Of a DNA stretch of 23,655 nucleotides, positions 1 through 9,055 are shown in pieces; the stretch's first letter is position 1; each line of letters begins with the position of its first letter. Origin of the DNA: Hypsibius dujardini (Eukaryota; Tardigrada; Eutardigrada; Parachela; Hypsibiidae); the NCBI GenBank assembly GCA_001579985.1, contig LRSR01008898.1:1-23655 (forward strand), in the 5' to 3' direction. The notes beneath the pieces were generated by a model. That model was not told the DNA's origin, did no database searches, and worked only from the letters and a program-made list of their open reading frames with translations. The position numbers and the translations under genes were made by a program.

Positions 1-85
1 GGGAGGAGTTCGCCAGATCGGTTTGCATTGACGCCAGATCTGTTTGCGTTGATCTGAGCATCAAATTATCTTCCCTCATCCGCAG
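1..85 (+). other. 3' end of an IQUB intron
   Basis: No coding sense was found. The stretch ends in a pyrimidine-rich tract and CAG just before the first visible IQUB exon at 86, so it is best read as intron. It contains an imperfect direct repeat, GCCAGATCKGTTTGC, at 12-26 and 32-46. Confidence 0.7.
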
Positions 86-2233
86 CCGGCTTCACGCCCG
101 AAGAAACTGAACGCGCAAAGTCGGGAAACTCAAACGATCCACCTGAAGAATGCGTGGACTCAAGATACACGAGAGGCCACCACCCAGATGACCAAAATCG
201 GTGTTTATGTCTCCACGAAAGATGACCGGGTGATGTGTGGTCGTGATGCACCGACTGTCGATGAATGGTTGGAAGCACGCTTGAAGAAGGTTTGTTACGA
301 AGTCATGATGGGTTGATGCGCTGAGCATGTAGGACTCTTCGGTGACCGCAGATCGTCCTCATCCAATGCTGTTGGCGACGGTGGTTAGCGAAACGCCGGG
401 TCGCTGAACTTCTAAAAAAGAAGCGTGAATTGGAAAGGATCGAGCGAGAGATTCAAGAGTCCCTTGTGAGGGATAAGGAGCACTTACTGCTCCATGAGTA
501 TATGCGGAGGAGCCATCCGCGGACAAAGTCGGATTTTGATTTGGTTTACAAAACCATTGAAAGTGAGTTTGCAGGAACTATACGTGGTGAAGACTCAAAA
601 GGGGAACAATGAATGAGCAAGTAGAAGGATACAACAAAAACGGCAGACACGTGCCATGCCGACAGAGCATCAGAGTTGACGTAATAACAGTTGTTTTGTC
701 CGTTCTTTAGATTGGAGGTTGGCGCAACTCACGAGAATCGACGAGGCTTTCGACGGTCCAGAACGGAAGGCGTTGCTCTGCAAGCTTCACAAGGACGAGT
801 GCGCGCTGCTCTCGGCAGTGGAGGCACAGAAGATCGCTGCGAAGGACGGTCAAGACAAGAGGGCTCGTGAGCGGCTTTTAAGCCACATGTCCAGTCCTAT
901 TGAGTTTCTCTCAACTCGCACTGGTGAGCGGACCTTTATGGAAACACCCTGGATCACACGAGCCAAAGAATTAGTTTCGCTTTACCGGGCCCTTGTGGAC
1001 AAGAAAATCAACCTGTCTGAGAGATTAGATCTACTGTTATCCGTCACGGTCACAGTGTCGGTACGGTAAGGAGTTTTCTCTTTCGCTGTTTTTGCGACCA
1101 ATGTCACGGTAGACACGAAAACGACGGTTGAGAATCTTCTATACTACAGGAGTTCGTATGTGACCTGACTTCAGAGATTTCTTCACTAATTGATCGAGAA
1201 GTAAGGATGCTGACCAACGGTGCAAAGATGACGGACCACGTCTTCGATGGAATCAGAACGCGATTGGCAAACTTATTCCTGGAGTTCCTTAAGAATCCAC
1301 TTTTCAATCCGCAAGTTGCAAGATTTTTACCGGTGAGACTTCAGGCTCAATTTGCTTTTTTCATATCTACATGTGTGTGTCAGTTTGCTTGTTTACCAGT
1401 TCGTCTGTTTAATTACGAGCTGCTGTTTGTAGGCTCCACCTGGAGGGGACTCGGACGCCCATAGCCCTGATAAAAAAATGATCTTCTGCACCAGTTGCCG
1501 GATGTACAAAAAGGCTCAATACTTTGACGAGAAACCGTCCAACAACTTTGGCGCCAAGACAACCTGCTTCGATTGCAATAGAGTGACCAATCTGGCCACG
1601 AGACGGGCTGACTTGGGCTTCTACAGGAAGATGCTGCAAGCCATCCGGTCTACGGAATCGATGCACGGTCGTGTTGTGGATCCAGTCATCTTCCTGATGT
1701 CCGATATCGACCTGAAATACCTCCTTGAGACGATTTGGCAAATGTCCAGTGCCATTTCCGGACGGAAAGACCTGTATGATTTGAAATTTGTCCGCTGGGA
1801 TCGGAATCTCTCGTGGAGTCCATGGAATTGCATCTTACTGACAAGGGAGGAGGCCGTTGTCCACCTGAAAATGCTCAACCGGAAGGTCAGCTGCAAGTGA
1901 CTGCAACGGAATTGATGCGCCAGACGTGGCAAAAACCTAGCGCTGACCGAATTAAGCACTTAAACTCGTGGCTGCGTACAACACCACGCGTCGAACGAGT
2001 GTAATGGCTTAACTCGGTTAGCGCAAGTTTTTTGCCACGTGTGTACAACTACTCGCGATTGTCCATTTCAGGTTTACAGCGACGTTCTGACTAAGCGAAT
2101 TGTTCTGAAGCATGAAAGGGCCAAACGTCTCTTCTCAAAACTGATCAAAACCGCACGAGAAAGTGTTGTCAGTGTCCAGAAGCAGCTCTGCTCATCGCCG
2201 GTTGTCTGCCCGGAAGCAGCAGCAGCATCCTGA
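86..2233 (+). CDS. IQUB: IQUB, IQ motif and ubiquitin-like domain protein (3' part; 5' end outside window)
   Basis: Six exons join in phase: 86-289, 352-562, 711-1060, 1150-1332, 1433-1885 and 2072-2233, giving 520 C-terminal residues. The order of conserved blocks matches animal IQUB as I recall it. First comes TTQMTKIGVYVS. An IQ motif (IQCCWRRWLAKRR) follows at the start of exon 2, then a charged coiled-coil stretch with HPRTKSDFDLVY. Next are AFDGPERKALLCKLHKDE and a LIDRE block. A cysteine pair block (CTSCRMYK...CFDCNR) looks metal-binding, and the last block is LYDLKFVRWD...WSPWNCILLT. The N-terminal ubiquitin-like domain must lie left of the window. IQUB is known from ciliary and sperm axonemes, where it is tied to radial spoke 1. 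Exon 3 uses GTACGG at 1061, not the stronger GTAAGG five bases on, because only the former keeps frame and family length. The fifth intron holds a TIR element. The first visible exon starts after a good pyrimidine tract and AG. Confidence 0.93.
1924..2040. mobile_element. MITE-like TIR element, copy 1 (IQUB intron 5)
   Basis: The two ends form inverted repeats of about 35 bases. The left end begins ACGTGGCAAAAACC and runs to CCGAATTAAGC. The right end, reverse-complemented, begins ACGTGGCAAAAAAC and runs to CCGAGTTAAGC. The whole is about 117 bases and codes for nothing. A second copy, inverted relative to this one, lies at 7702-7818 and matches closely through the centre (for example ATTACACTCGTTCGACG). 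Such short TIR elements are usually non-autonomous DNA transposons; the superfamily is not clear. No clean target-site duplication was found. The element fills most of the 186-base intron and ends 31 bases before the next exon. Confidence 0.8.
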
Positions 2234-2327
2234 ACCAATGAAAAAAAATGCATCGATCAACTGGATTCTAATAATCGGTTGTTTAAACTGGCTAAAATGT
2301 TACAGAAGAAAGAATATTTAAATCGTC

Positions 2328-2333
2328 AATAAA
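2328..2333 (+). other. Putative polyadenylation signal of IQUB
   Basis: AATAAA lies about 95 bases after the IQUB stop codon, in an A/T-rich stretch. It is the first canonical hexamer downstream. Confidence 0.6.
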
Positions 2334-2356
2334 AAAATATTGAAGTGATCAGGGAA

Positions 2357-2719
2357 TTATTCCGTTTGTGCTGCGACAACTAACCCGCCTTCTCTTAACA
2401 TGAAACAGCTGGTGATTGGTCCACTGACCTGAATACGGCACACATTTGTCCAGTCCTTCTCATCAGACTTGGTTGCTGTCTACACCAACGCAGCGGCTGA
2501 CCGTGAACCGTTAGTATGGCCTTCGAGTACAAAAGTTTCGACATTCTTACCACAATCACACCCGGTAGCGGTATACTGAGAAGCAAGCTATTGTTCGGCC
2601 TGGAGCTAAAAAATACTGGTCGATTTCGTAACGTAACAAGTAGGTGAAGTAACCAGCAATGCCAATGCAGTCCAACTAACATACCTTATACGCATCAGCA
2701 CTTTCCAGCAGTTCCGCAT
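2357..2719 (-). CDS. Tentative small three-exon gene, about 70 residues, unknown function
   Basis: On the minus strand three exons join in phase: 2719-2685 (ATG CGG...), 2605-2551 and 2479-2357 (ending TAA). The introns are 79 and 71 bases. Donors are GTATGT and GTAAGA, and acceptors are TTTTTTAG and GTGTAG. The second intron contains TACTAAC, a perfect branch-point word. The product begins MRNCWKVLMRI and ends GGLVVAAQTE; I recognise no family. Support is only splice grammar plus an open frame. The start codon is uncertain, and an alternative last intron (GTCAGT to GTCGCAG) is possible. No AATAAA follows on this strand. If real, it is divergent from the chitinase-like gene and convergent with IQUB. 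It accounts for most of the otherwise empty stretch 2334-2832. Confidence 0.33.
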
Positions 2720-2832
2720 TGGCAATGACAAATGCTGAATAATTTCTCTACATGATTGACTATTTCTTTAATTCTTTAAATCTCCATTGGAAGTAGTTGT
2801 TATCCGGTCATTTCTAACTTCGGGAAAGCAGG

Positions 2833-5707
2833 ATGGCTTGTGTCCGTAACTGGCTGGCGTGCGGGTTTGTGGTTGCAGTTGTGTTGCTGTTTTGCTGTGC
2901 GGAGACCTCGGCCCAACAATCGGCAATCCTGACTTGTGTTTATCAGTCATGGTCGACTTACCGGAAGTTAGCCGGTATTATTTAGCCAACCCTAATAATG
3001 TCGTTGTTGTCGTATAATGGACTCATCCCGTGGCCTACTTTACAGGAAGGGTCATGGCAGATGAAGTACCAGCACAGATTTGCACCCACGCGATATACAT
3101 ATACGCGAGCATTCAGGTACGTTGGCATTCCCCATTTAGTACAGCAGTCGTGCAGTAGTTTAGCAGTTACACTTGAAATCCATGATGCTGTTGTCGGCGA
3201 AAGAACATAATATTTAAATGATTGGTAGAATAATTCGCTCGGTACATTCGATCCATACAACGACCTATCTGGTCCTGGAAGGAAAGGTACGGTATACATC
3301 AACACTTAAACATTCCTATGGGTCTTGAGACTCGGGACACAGACACAGACACAGACACAGACACAGACACAGACACAGACACAGACACAGACACAGACAC
3401 AGACACAGACACAGACACGAATTACCGGGATTATTGTAAGTTCTGTGAAATTAACTGATGCCTTGACCTTAGGAAATCTTGATAAATTTGCTTCACTGAA
3501 GACAAAGAACCCTCGCCTCAAGAGCCTGATCGGGTACGCAGTCTAAGTCTCAGAATCTGGTGCTGGCAAATAGATTCACGTACAGCTATTTATATCATTT
3601 TTTGCTTGCAGCGTTGGCGGTTGGAATGCGGGTGGATTTATGTTCAGTCAATTGGTTGGTATTCCATCCACCCGCAAACTCTTTAAGTTTTGCATCCAAC
3701 GCTAAATCGTTCTCCGTTAGGCCATGTCGGCATCCAAGAGACAGACATTCATCGACTCTGTCGTCCAGTTTTGCAAGACCTATAACTTCGACGGAATTTT
3801 TATCGGTGCGGATAATTGCAAGTTACATACCTAGTGATGTCTTGATTAGATCGGCAGTGCGGCATTACAGATTGGCTCGTGCCCGGTGTCGGCTCACGCG
3901 GCGGCGATCCCGAAGACTACGCGAACTTTCCCATCCTATTGAAGGTACTTTAATGCGCTGTATTTTGACTACTATTTTAGCCCCAATACAAACCTAATCT
4001 CAATTGGGAACACCCAAATGAGAGAATTTCAAAAGCATATCTCTTCGCGTAGGAAATGAAAGCAGCGTTCAGGAAAGAAGTCACCGGCCGATCGGATGAC
4101 TTGCTCATTACCATTACGATCTCCGCTGACGTTTCTAACATCGACTACTACGATGTAGACAACCTCAATTCGTAAGAATCTGTTCCATTAAAGTTGGATT
4201 GTTTGTTAAACGATTAACGTAGAAGTAATTAAAGTGTTCTTTCAGAGCCGTGGATATCTACTATTTGCTGGGATATGATTTTTACGGACCATGGAGTAAA
4301 ATTACTTATCACCACTCACCATTATTCAACGCACCCGGAAACTATAGCGTCGTACGTAAAGCTTTCTTTCTGTCTGTCTTTTATAAAGATGAGTGACAAT
4401 TTGCCTTCAACTTCGTGGTGGCTGTTATATAGGATGCGTCCGTTCGAGGTTGGTTGAAGACCACCATCAACCGCAATAAGCTCTCTCTAGCCATAACAGC
4501 AACCGCTCGGACATACGTCATTCCATCGGAGGATTCGGACGATGACCGCAAAATCGGAGTTAAAATTATCGGAGATGGAAAACCGGGACCATGGACGTTA
4601 TCCAATGGTACTTTGTCATACGCGGAAGTCTGTCGGATGCTGATCTCATCAACGTACACCACCATTCGGGATCAAGTGACTAAAGTACCACATACATATT
4701 CATATGAGGGAGACTTTTGGATGTCGTATGAAAATGAGCAAAGCGTAAAGGACAAGGCCAGCTACGCAATCACACAGAGATTGGGTGGAGGCATTATGAT
4801 ATTTTCTTCTGATCAAGATGGTTCGTGTGTATTTGTCTGTGTGTCTATCTGCCTGTCTCTATCAGTCTTCCTAGCTGTCTGTTTGTGTGACTGCCTGCCT
4901 GACTGTCTACCCGTCAGCCAGCGCATCTTTCTAGCTGTCTATTTGTTTGTCTGCCTGCCTGTTTGTCTATCTGTCTGTCTGTCTGGCTGGCTCTGATTTT
5001 CTTTCTATCTGTCTGGCTAGCTGGCTGTCTGTTTTTCGATCTCTCTGTCTGGCTGGCTGTCTGTCTGTCTGTCTATCTGACTGTCTGTATGTCTACCTGT
5101 CTGTCTGTTTATCTGCCTTTCTATATGTTTAGCTGCCTGCATTACTCGTTGTCTGACTGACCAAAACGAAATGAAATAACAATTTGAACTGCATCTAGAT
5201 CCTCGTGGTTACTGTGGCGTTCCGTTCCCTCTCTCCCGAGCAATACGGAATGTTTTGGCGCCGCTCTCTTCCAGCGATGATCAAGCCTTCATTTCCAGCC
5301 TGAACGCCCGCATCGAATCGCGTTGCTTCTCCCAACAAAGCAAGAACTGTGACGTCACACTCCGTTGTCCCCGTATCGGAACCGGGAGCTTTGCACCGGG
5401 TGAACTAGAGTGCCCGACTGGTCAAAACTGCACCTTTCCAACCTCGGTCCTGGACTGCGTGGTACCTCCACCCACTATGCTGGGAAAAGACAAGGCCTAT
5501 TTTTTGCAGAGCAGCACCAGTGTGCCGGCGACCTACGTTAAGGGTCAATGCCACACTGATCAATCTTCCAAAGCAGAAGACTCGCCGGGCAAATTTTACA
5601 CTTGCGGTGAAAGCGGTTTTGGTGGTGATGTAATTGACGAATTTATCTGCCCGAAAGGGTTTCACTTGTATGGCACGAACGCGCGCTGTATAAATGACCA
5701 AAACTAG
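2833..5707 (+). CDS. Secreted GH18 chitinase-like protein, catalytic residues lost
   Basis: Eleven exons join in phase: 2833-2974, 3046-3116, 3229-3286, 3473-3533, 3612-3654, 3721-3805, 3871-3944, 4053-4171, 4246-4351, 4433-4820 and 5199-5707, giving 551 residues. A signal peptide (hydrophobic core VVAVVLLFCC, likely cut after ETSA) leads into a GH18 barrel. Barrel landmarks include CVYQSWSTYRK, ICTHAIYIYA, LKSLIGVGGWNAGG, YDFYGPW near 228-234 and GGGIMIF near 370-377. The catalytic motif, normally DGxDxDxE, reads DGIFIDWL at 149-156. The third-position Asp is Phe152 and the proton-donor Glu is Leu156. The usual active-site Trp after GGxM is Phe377. It should therefore not hydrolyse chitin, but may bind sugar like CHI3L or IDGF proteins. 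The Cys-rich tail ends in a CBM14-like segment (FYTCGES...FICPKGF...ARC) with four of six usual cysteines. The 58-base exon 3 follows a weak acceptor. Confidence 0.9.
3336..3418. repeat. (GACACA)n hexanucleotide microsatellite
   Basis: About 14 nearly perfect copies of a six-base unit (ACACAG/GACACA). They lie in the third intron of the chitinase-like gene, 50-135 bases after exon 3. Confidence 0.97.
3610..3703. repeat. Nested inverted repeat spanning exon 5 and its donor site
   Basis: AGCGTTGG at 3610-3617 pairs with CCAACGCT at 3696-3703. Inside it, GCGGGTGGAT at 3628-3637 pairs with ATCCACCCGC at 3666-3675. The inner loop of 28 bases holds the donor GTTGGT at 3655, so the 43-base exon and its donor could fold into a hairpin in pre-mRNA. 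Confidence 0.75.
4821..5150. repeat. Degenerate CTGT/CTGC tetranucleotide tract
   Basis: The tenth intron of the chitinase-like gene is mostly CTGTCTGTCTAT/CTGCCTG-type sequence with many variants. Its open frames (Cys-Leu-Ser-Val repeats) arise from the repeat and are not genes. Confidence 0.93.
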
Positions 5708-5726
5708 TTCGGTTTGCAAAATGATG

Positions 5727-5732
5727 AATAAA
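5727..5732 (+). other. Putative polyadenylation signal of the chitinase-like gene
   Basis: AATAAA begins 20 bases after the stop codon. No other canonical hexamer lies in the next 100 bases. Confidence 0.7.
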
Positions 5733-6040
5733 GTACCTTTTTAATGATGTTTTTTGAGTGCCATATAATTAACTATTATTGTATGCGAAGTACAATGTAC
5801 TAGATACAGTAGTACACAAAAAGTGGTATGAGATACTGAAGGTCAAGAAGAGCTATAATGACGGGTGGTATGGAGTAGGTAGGTTAATGCTAGGTTATTA
5901 CAAGAGGCAAGGAGAAGGAATGAGCAACTAAGCACTCCACGGAAAACAGAAGGGCCGAGTATCGGATGGCCACATGTTGGAACTTGCAATGATGTTGCAG
6001 GACCGTACAAAGGAGAGGGTTGTACAATCAACGACAAGAT

Positions 6041-6187
6041 TGAGTATACTGGAGGGTCCGGGGTATGGGCAAAAGAGGCGGAGCAGGGGGTGGTCAGGTG
6101 TTTGATTGTTCGATTGTTGAAAAAAACTCCTTGCCCCGCCCCTTTTGCCCCGTTTGCCCATTCCCCGGACCCACTAGTGTACTCATT
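6041..6187. repeat. Foldback inverted repeat, arms about 50-60 bases
   Basis: The left arm (6041-6090) and the reverse complement of the right arm (6129-6187) share the order GAGTAYACT, then GGGTCCGGGG, then ATGGGCAAA, then GGCGGRGCA. The right arm carries about nine extra bases of GGGGCAAA-type sequence. The loop of about 38 bases contains GATTGTTCGATTGTTG. It lies in the spacer before the HTH-homeodomain gene. It could be a foldback transposon remnant or a structured promoter element. The rest of the spacer 5733-6552 shows no gene. Confidence 0.75.
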
Positions 6188-6552
6188 CTTTGTAGTCCGT
6201 TCCGTGCTCTGCACGGACTCAAAAGAACGTGCAGTCCTCACCAACAAGCCCGTAACATCCAACATTTGTCAGAATTCTTTCTCAAGATAGTGATTATTGG
6301 ATCTGAGAAAAAAAATTCTCATATCGGGTGGATCTTATTTTACTGTACTTCAGGGCTTAGACGGGATTCCCTACCCAAGTACTGTAATCCAATTCCAAAA
6401 GAAATGGGATTCCAAGCAGTCCGGAAGTGGAACTGTGGAATTACAGACGGCGTGCGCTTGCACTACTACTGTACAGCGAACGTGATCAACAAACCACATT
6501 TCCTTGCTTGCCTCGTTTGCTTTGCTATTGACGTGTCTTCCCAGCTTTCAAC

Positions 6553-8413
6553 ATGGGAAAACGTGGCCCTCACTCCAAAGTCACGCCGGAGTTGGTGGAA
6601 ACCATCAGGGAACGCTATGAGGGCGGTGCGCCGCATCGCGTGATCGCAGACGAGGTGAAAATATCGGAGACGAATATTCGACGCATCCTCCGCAACCACG
6701 GTATCGAGAAGCGGCCAAGAAAACTGGCCACTCTGCTGTCGCCGGCCGAGGAAACCTACCTGGTGGACTTTTTGGTTGCCAATAAGACTTTTCGAGGAAA
6801 GTATCGGGATCTGCGCAATTTGATGGGAAATTTTGCAGCTGAACGTGGTAAGGGAGCGAGTTGAATGGCGTCTGGTGTATCTAGCTCCCTTTGGTTGATT
6901 GATTAGTTTGAATAACTGGCCCCTCTTTAATTTCATGTGTGATTGATTGCTTGATCATCGGTTCATTGGTGCGTCTATCCATTGATTGGCGAATATTTCG
7001 GTGAAGCAGGCGTTTAATCCATTGATTTGTTTGATGACGCATTAACTGAACTTGATACTCCAAAATTTCCTTTTTTTTCAAAAGTTATTTATTACGATTA
7101 ACTTTTTGCATTAAAATAAAACAACGCGTAATTGAGTTGCGACTTGCGAAGAATTATTCATCAACTGTTAATTCTGAAAGGTATCCGTTGTCCGTTTACC
7201 TATTCGTGGCGCAACGGTTTCGTCAAGCGGCACGCCTCAAATCGACAGATCCCGCTCCACCTCCTGCATCTGCTGAGCCCCAAGAAAATTCAGCTGAGAT
7301 CCAATGAGATTGCCGATCCCGAGTTTGAGGATCCCGATTTGACTGTGATTGCCAGCACAATCCAGAAGAAGCAAGGAAGCGCCATACCAGTGGCAACTAG
7401 TATCGACCTAAACGCCATTCAGAACCCGGCAATACTGAAGACAGTAACGACCAGCACGTTGCTGATGGGACCGAGCGTGTGGAAGCAGAAGCCCAAGCTG
7501 ACCTTGGTGCAGCGGGCGGTGAAGGAGTCCACGAAGGCGTTCTTGAAAGCCGGCTTGACCAGAGAGGAAGCGCACGAGCTGCTTGTCAAACTGAAAGTTC
7601 CAGGTAATTGAACCTGCTTATGTCTTGAATTTGTGAAGCATTTCGGGAGTTCATAAACAGCGCCGTATTAGAAAACAACGGCTGTGGCTTTTGTGTTCCC
7701 AAGTTCGTACACACCTTGCGCTGATCGAATCAAGCCATTACACTCGTTCGACGCATGGTGTTGTACACAGCCTGGAGTTGAAGTGCTTAATTCGGTCAGT
7801 GCAAGAGTTTTGCCACGTGGGTATGTTGTGCAAGTGGTTGTTTTTTATTGCAGGAATAGCAGTGGAACCAGGTCATGATGTTGTGGCCGCGGCGATCAGC
7901 GACGTGTTCGGTGGAGAGGCTAACATCGAGCCGGAGTTGGCGCAGGTTGTGGCTGACCAAGAGGCCGCTCAGCTGCCAAAGGCCAGCCGCAGAATCCCTC
8001 AAAAAAAGGATCAACTTCAAATCGAACTTCTGGGTGCGAATTCAACAACCAAACTTACATCGATATGTATTTTATCTTACTTTTATCGTTTTGGATTTCT
8101 GTAGAAAAAGTTTATGAAGAAAGCCCGGTATGTGGAGATCAACGAGCGAAGAAGCTGTCCACAGTCCTCGGTCTGACTCCTGCCCAGATCATCTACTGGT
8201 ACGTTTGTCCTTCCCGCGAGCTGAAAATGATTGATGGTCCCCTTTAGGCCTCTTTTTTAACGATGCAGGTTTCACAACACGGCGCGCCATAAAAGGAAAC
8301 TGAACAGCGTGACTCCTGCGGTCACGGTGGAGGAAACTACCATCGTCACTGAGGTCCCGCATGACTTCAACACCCAGGATGCACCGGTGTTTGTTTCGAA
8401 TTTGATTATGTAG
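6553..8413 (+). CDS. Transposase-type HTH (psq-like + CENP-B/Tc5-like) fused to a homeodomain; putative transcription factor
   Basis: Five exons join in phase: 6553-6847, 7181-7603, 7854-8033, 8105-8198 and 8269-8413, giving 378 residues. Residues 8-52 look like a psq/HTH_7-type helix-turn-helix (TPELVETIRERYEGG, then KISETNIRRILRNHGIEKR). Residues 57-118 look like the CENP-B/Tc5 HTH of pogo/Tigger transposases, ending in SWRNGFVKRH. No DDE catalytic domain follows. Residues 120-283 are a linker with a helical block (AFLKAGLTREEAHELLVKL). Residues 284-343 fit homeodomain numbering: Leu16, Tyr20, Leu40, Ile45, Trp48, Phe49 and Asn51 are all in register (WFHNTARHKRK). The usual Arg53 is Ala. 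The homeodomain is split by two introns, both phase-correct. The ATG is the first in frame and sits on the psq domain edge. It is likely nuclear and DNA-binding; targets are unknown. A TIR element sits in intron 2. Confidence 0.83.
6885..7050 (+). repeat. TGATTGAT-rich intronic stretch (HTH-homeodomain gene, intron 1)
   Basis: Repeated TTGATTGATT, GATTGATTGCTTGATC, CATTGATTGG and CCATTGATTTG words fill much of the 333-base first intron. They are too irregular for a simple microsatellite. Similar words occur on the sense strand of four other genes here. Confidence 0.6.
7702..7818. mobile_element. MITE-like TIR element, copy 2 (HTH-homeodomain gene intron 2)
   Basis: This matches the reverse complement of the element at 1924-2040 over about 105 bases, from CTTGCGCT at 7715 through AAGCCATTACACTCGTTCGACGC to GCTTAATTCGGTCAGTGCAAG. 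It ends TTTTGCCACGT. The outer 12 bases on the left are diverged, so only the right terminus is intact. It is non-coding and ends 35 bases before the next exon. Confidence 0.8.
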
Positions 8414-9055
8414 TTATCTCGCCAATTCGAAACCGTGTTACTTCGATGGATTGTGGCAGTTTGGGTTCATACTTTTCTCGTCTTCCTTCTTTTTCGAATG
8501 CCCAGCGATTGCGTTGTATGCACTGCACGATTTGTCTTTTTATTGCAAGATACGGATGGGACATTAAAGGAATTCTCAGTTTCGATTATATATTCAATTA
8601 AGCCTCGTTTTAATTTTATGAAACAGCCGTACGTGCAATTTTTGCTCTCCAAAATTCTCTCGTTCTTCACGTACTAGCAGTTCACGGTTCAATTCAGTCA
8701 ATTGCTATCGGTGAACTTTGACACCGAATACAGATCTCCTTCAGCGAGTTACGGGGAAGTTCAGCATGTTCAATACTCAGTACTAGACTCGTCTACTCAA
8801 TCAAGTTTGTTTCAGTTCTTCACGCTTGATTGATTTTCAAGATTTTCAAATCGTGGTTTGAACGAAGTATTTTTTAGTTTCAACAGTATCAATATTTCTC
8901 TCGGGCTTGGTTTGTTTAAGTGGCCTGACCAACAGGCATTTCTTTAGGCGACTCTTCCTGCATCGATATGCTGCCACTTTATTACAGCATACAGCTGTTT
9001 TAATCGAACAAATACTTGTTTGGGTACAGAGGTCAGTCTACATTACGGTATTGAA
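8414..9055. other. Spacer / 3' UTR, no gene seen
   Basis: The stretch between the homeodomain gene and the kelch gene is A/T-rich. An 80-residue frame at 8435-8677 is hydrophobic and low-complexity with no recognisable domain. I read it as 3' UTR. A short inverted word (AGTTCAC at 8690, GTGAACT at 8711) is the only structure noted. No polyadenylation hexamer was identified with confidence. Confidence 0.6.

Noticed and set aside
2551-2745. Alternative minus-strand reading with AFVIANAELLESADAYK joined to LQAEQ and a stop
   Set aside because: It is phase-possible and has a pleasing composition, but no upstream exon with an ATG connects to it. The frame starting MRNCW is complete in itself. Both remain weak.
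3306-3546. Frames with Thr-Gln or Cys-Val repeats
   Set aside because: They are translations of the GACACA microsatellite. Only 3473-3533 is exon, in a different splice context.
4454-5160. Cys/Leu/Ser-rich open frames over the CTGT tract
   Set aside because: They are produced by the tetranucleotide repeat. The real exon ends at 4820 and resumes at 5199 in phase with GH18 homology.
5843-6643. Frames of 140-190 residues across the foldback region
   Set aside because: They follow the G/C-rich inverted repeat and show no domain. They overlap the well-supported start of the HTH-homeodomain gene in another frame.
6553-7603. Intact or decayed pogo/Tigger transposon
   Set aside because: No DDE domain, no terminal repeats flanking the gene, and the reading frame continues through introns into a homeodomain. 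It behaves as a host gene with borrowed domains.
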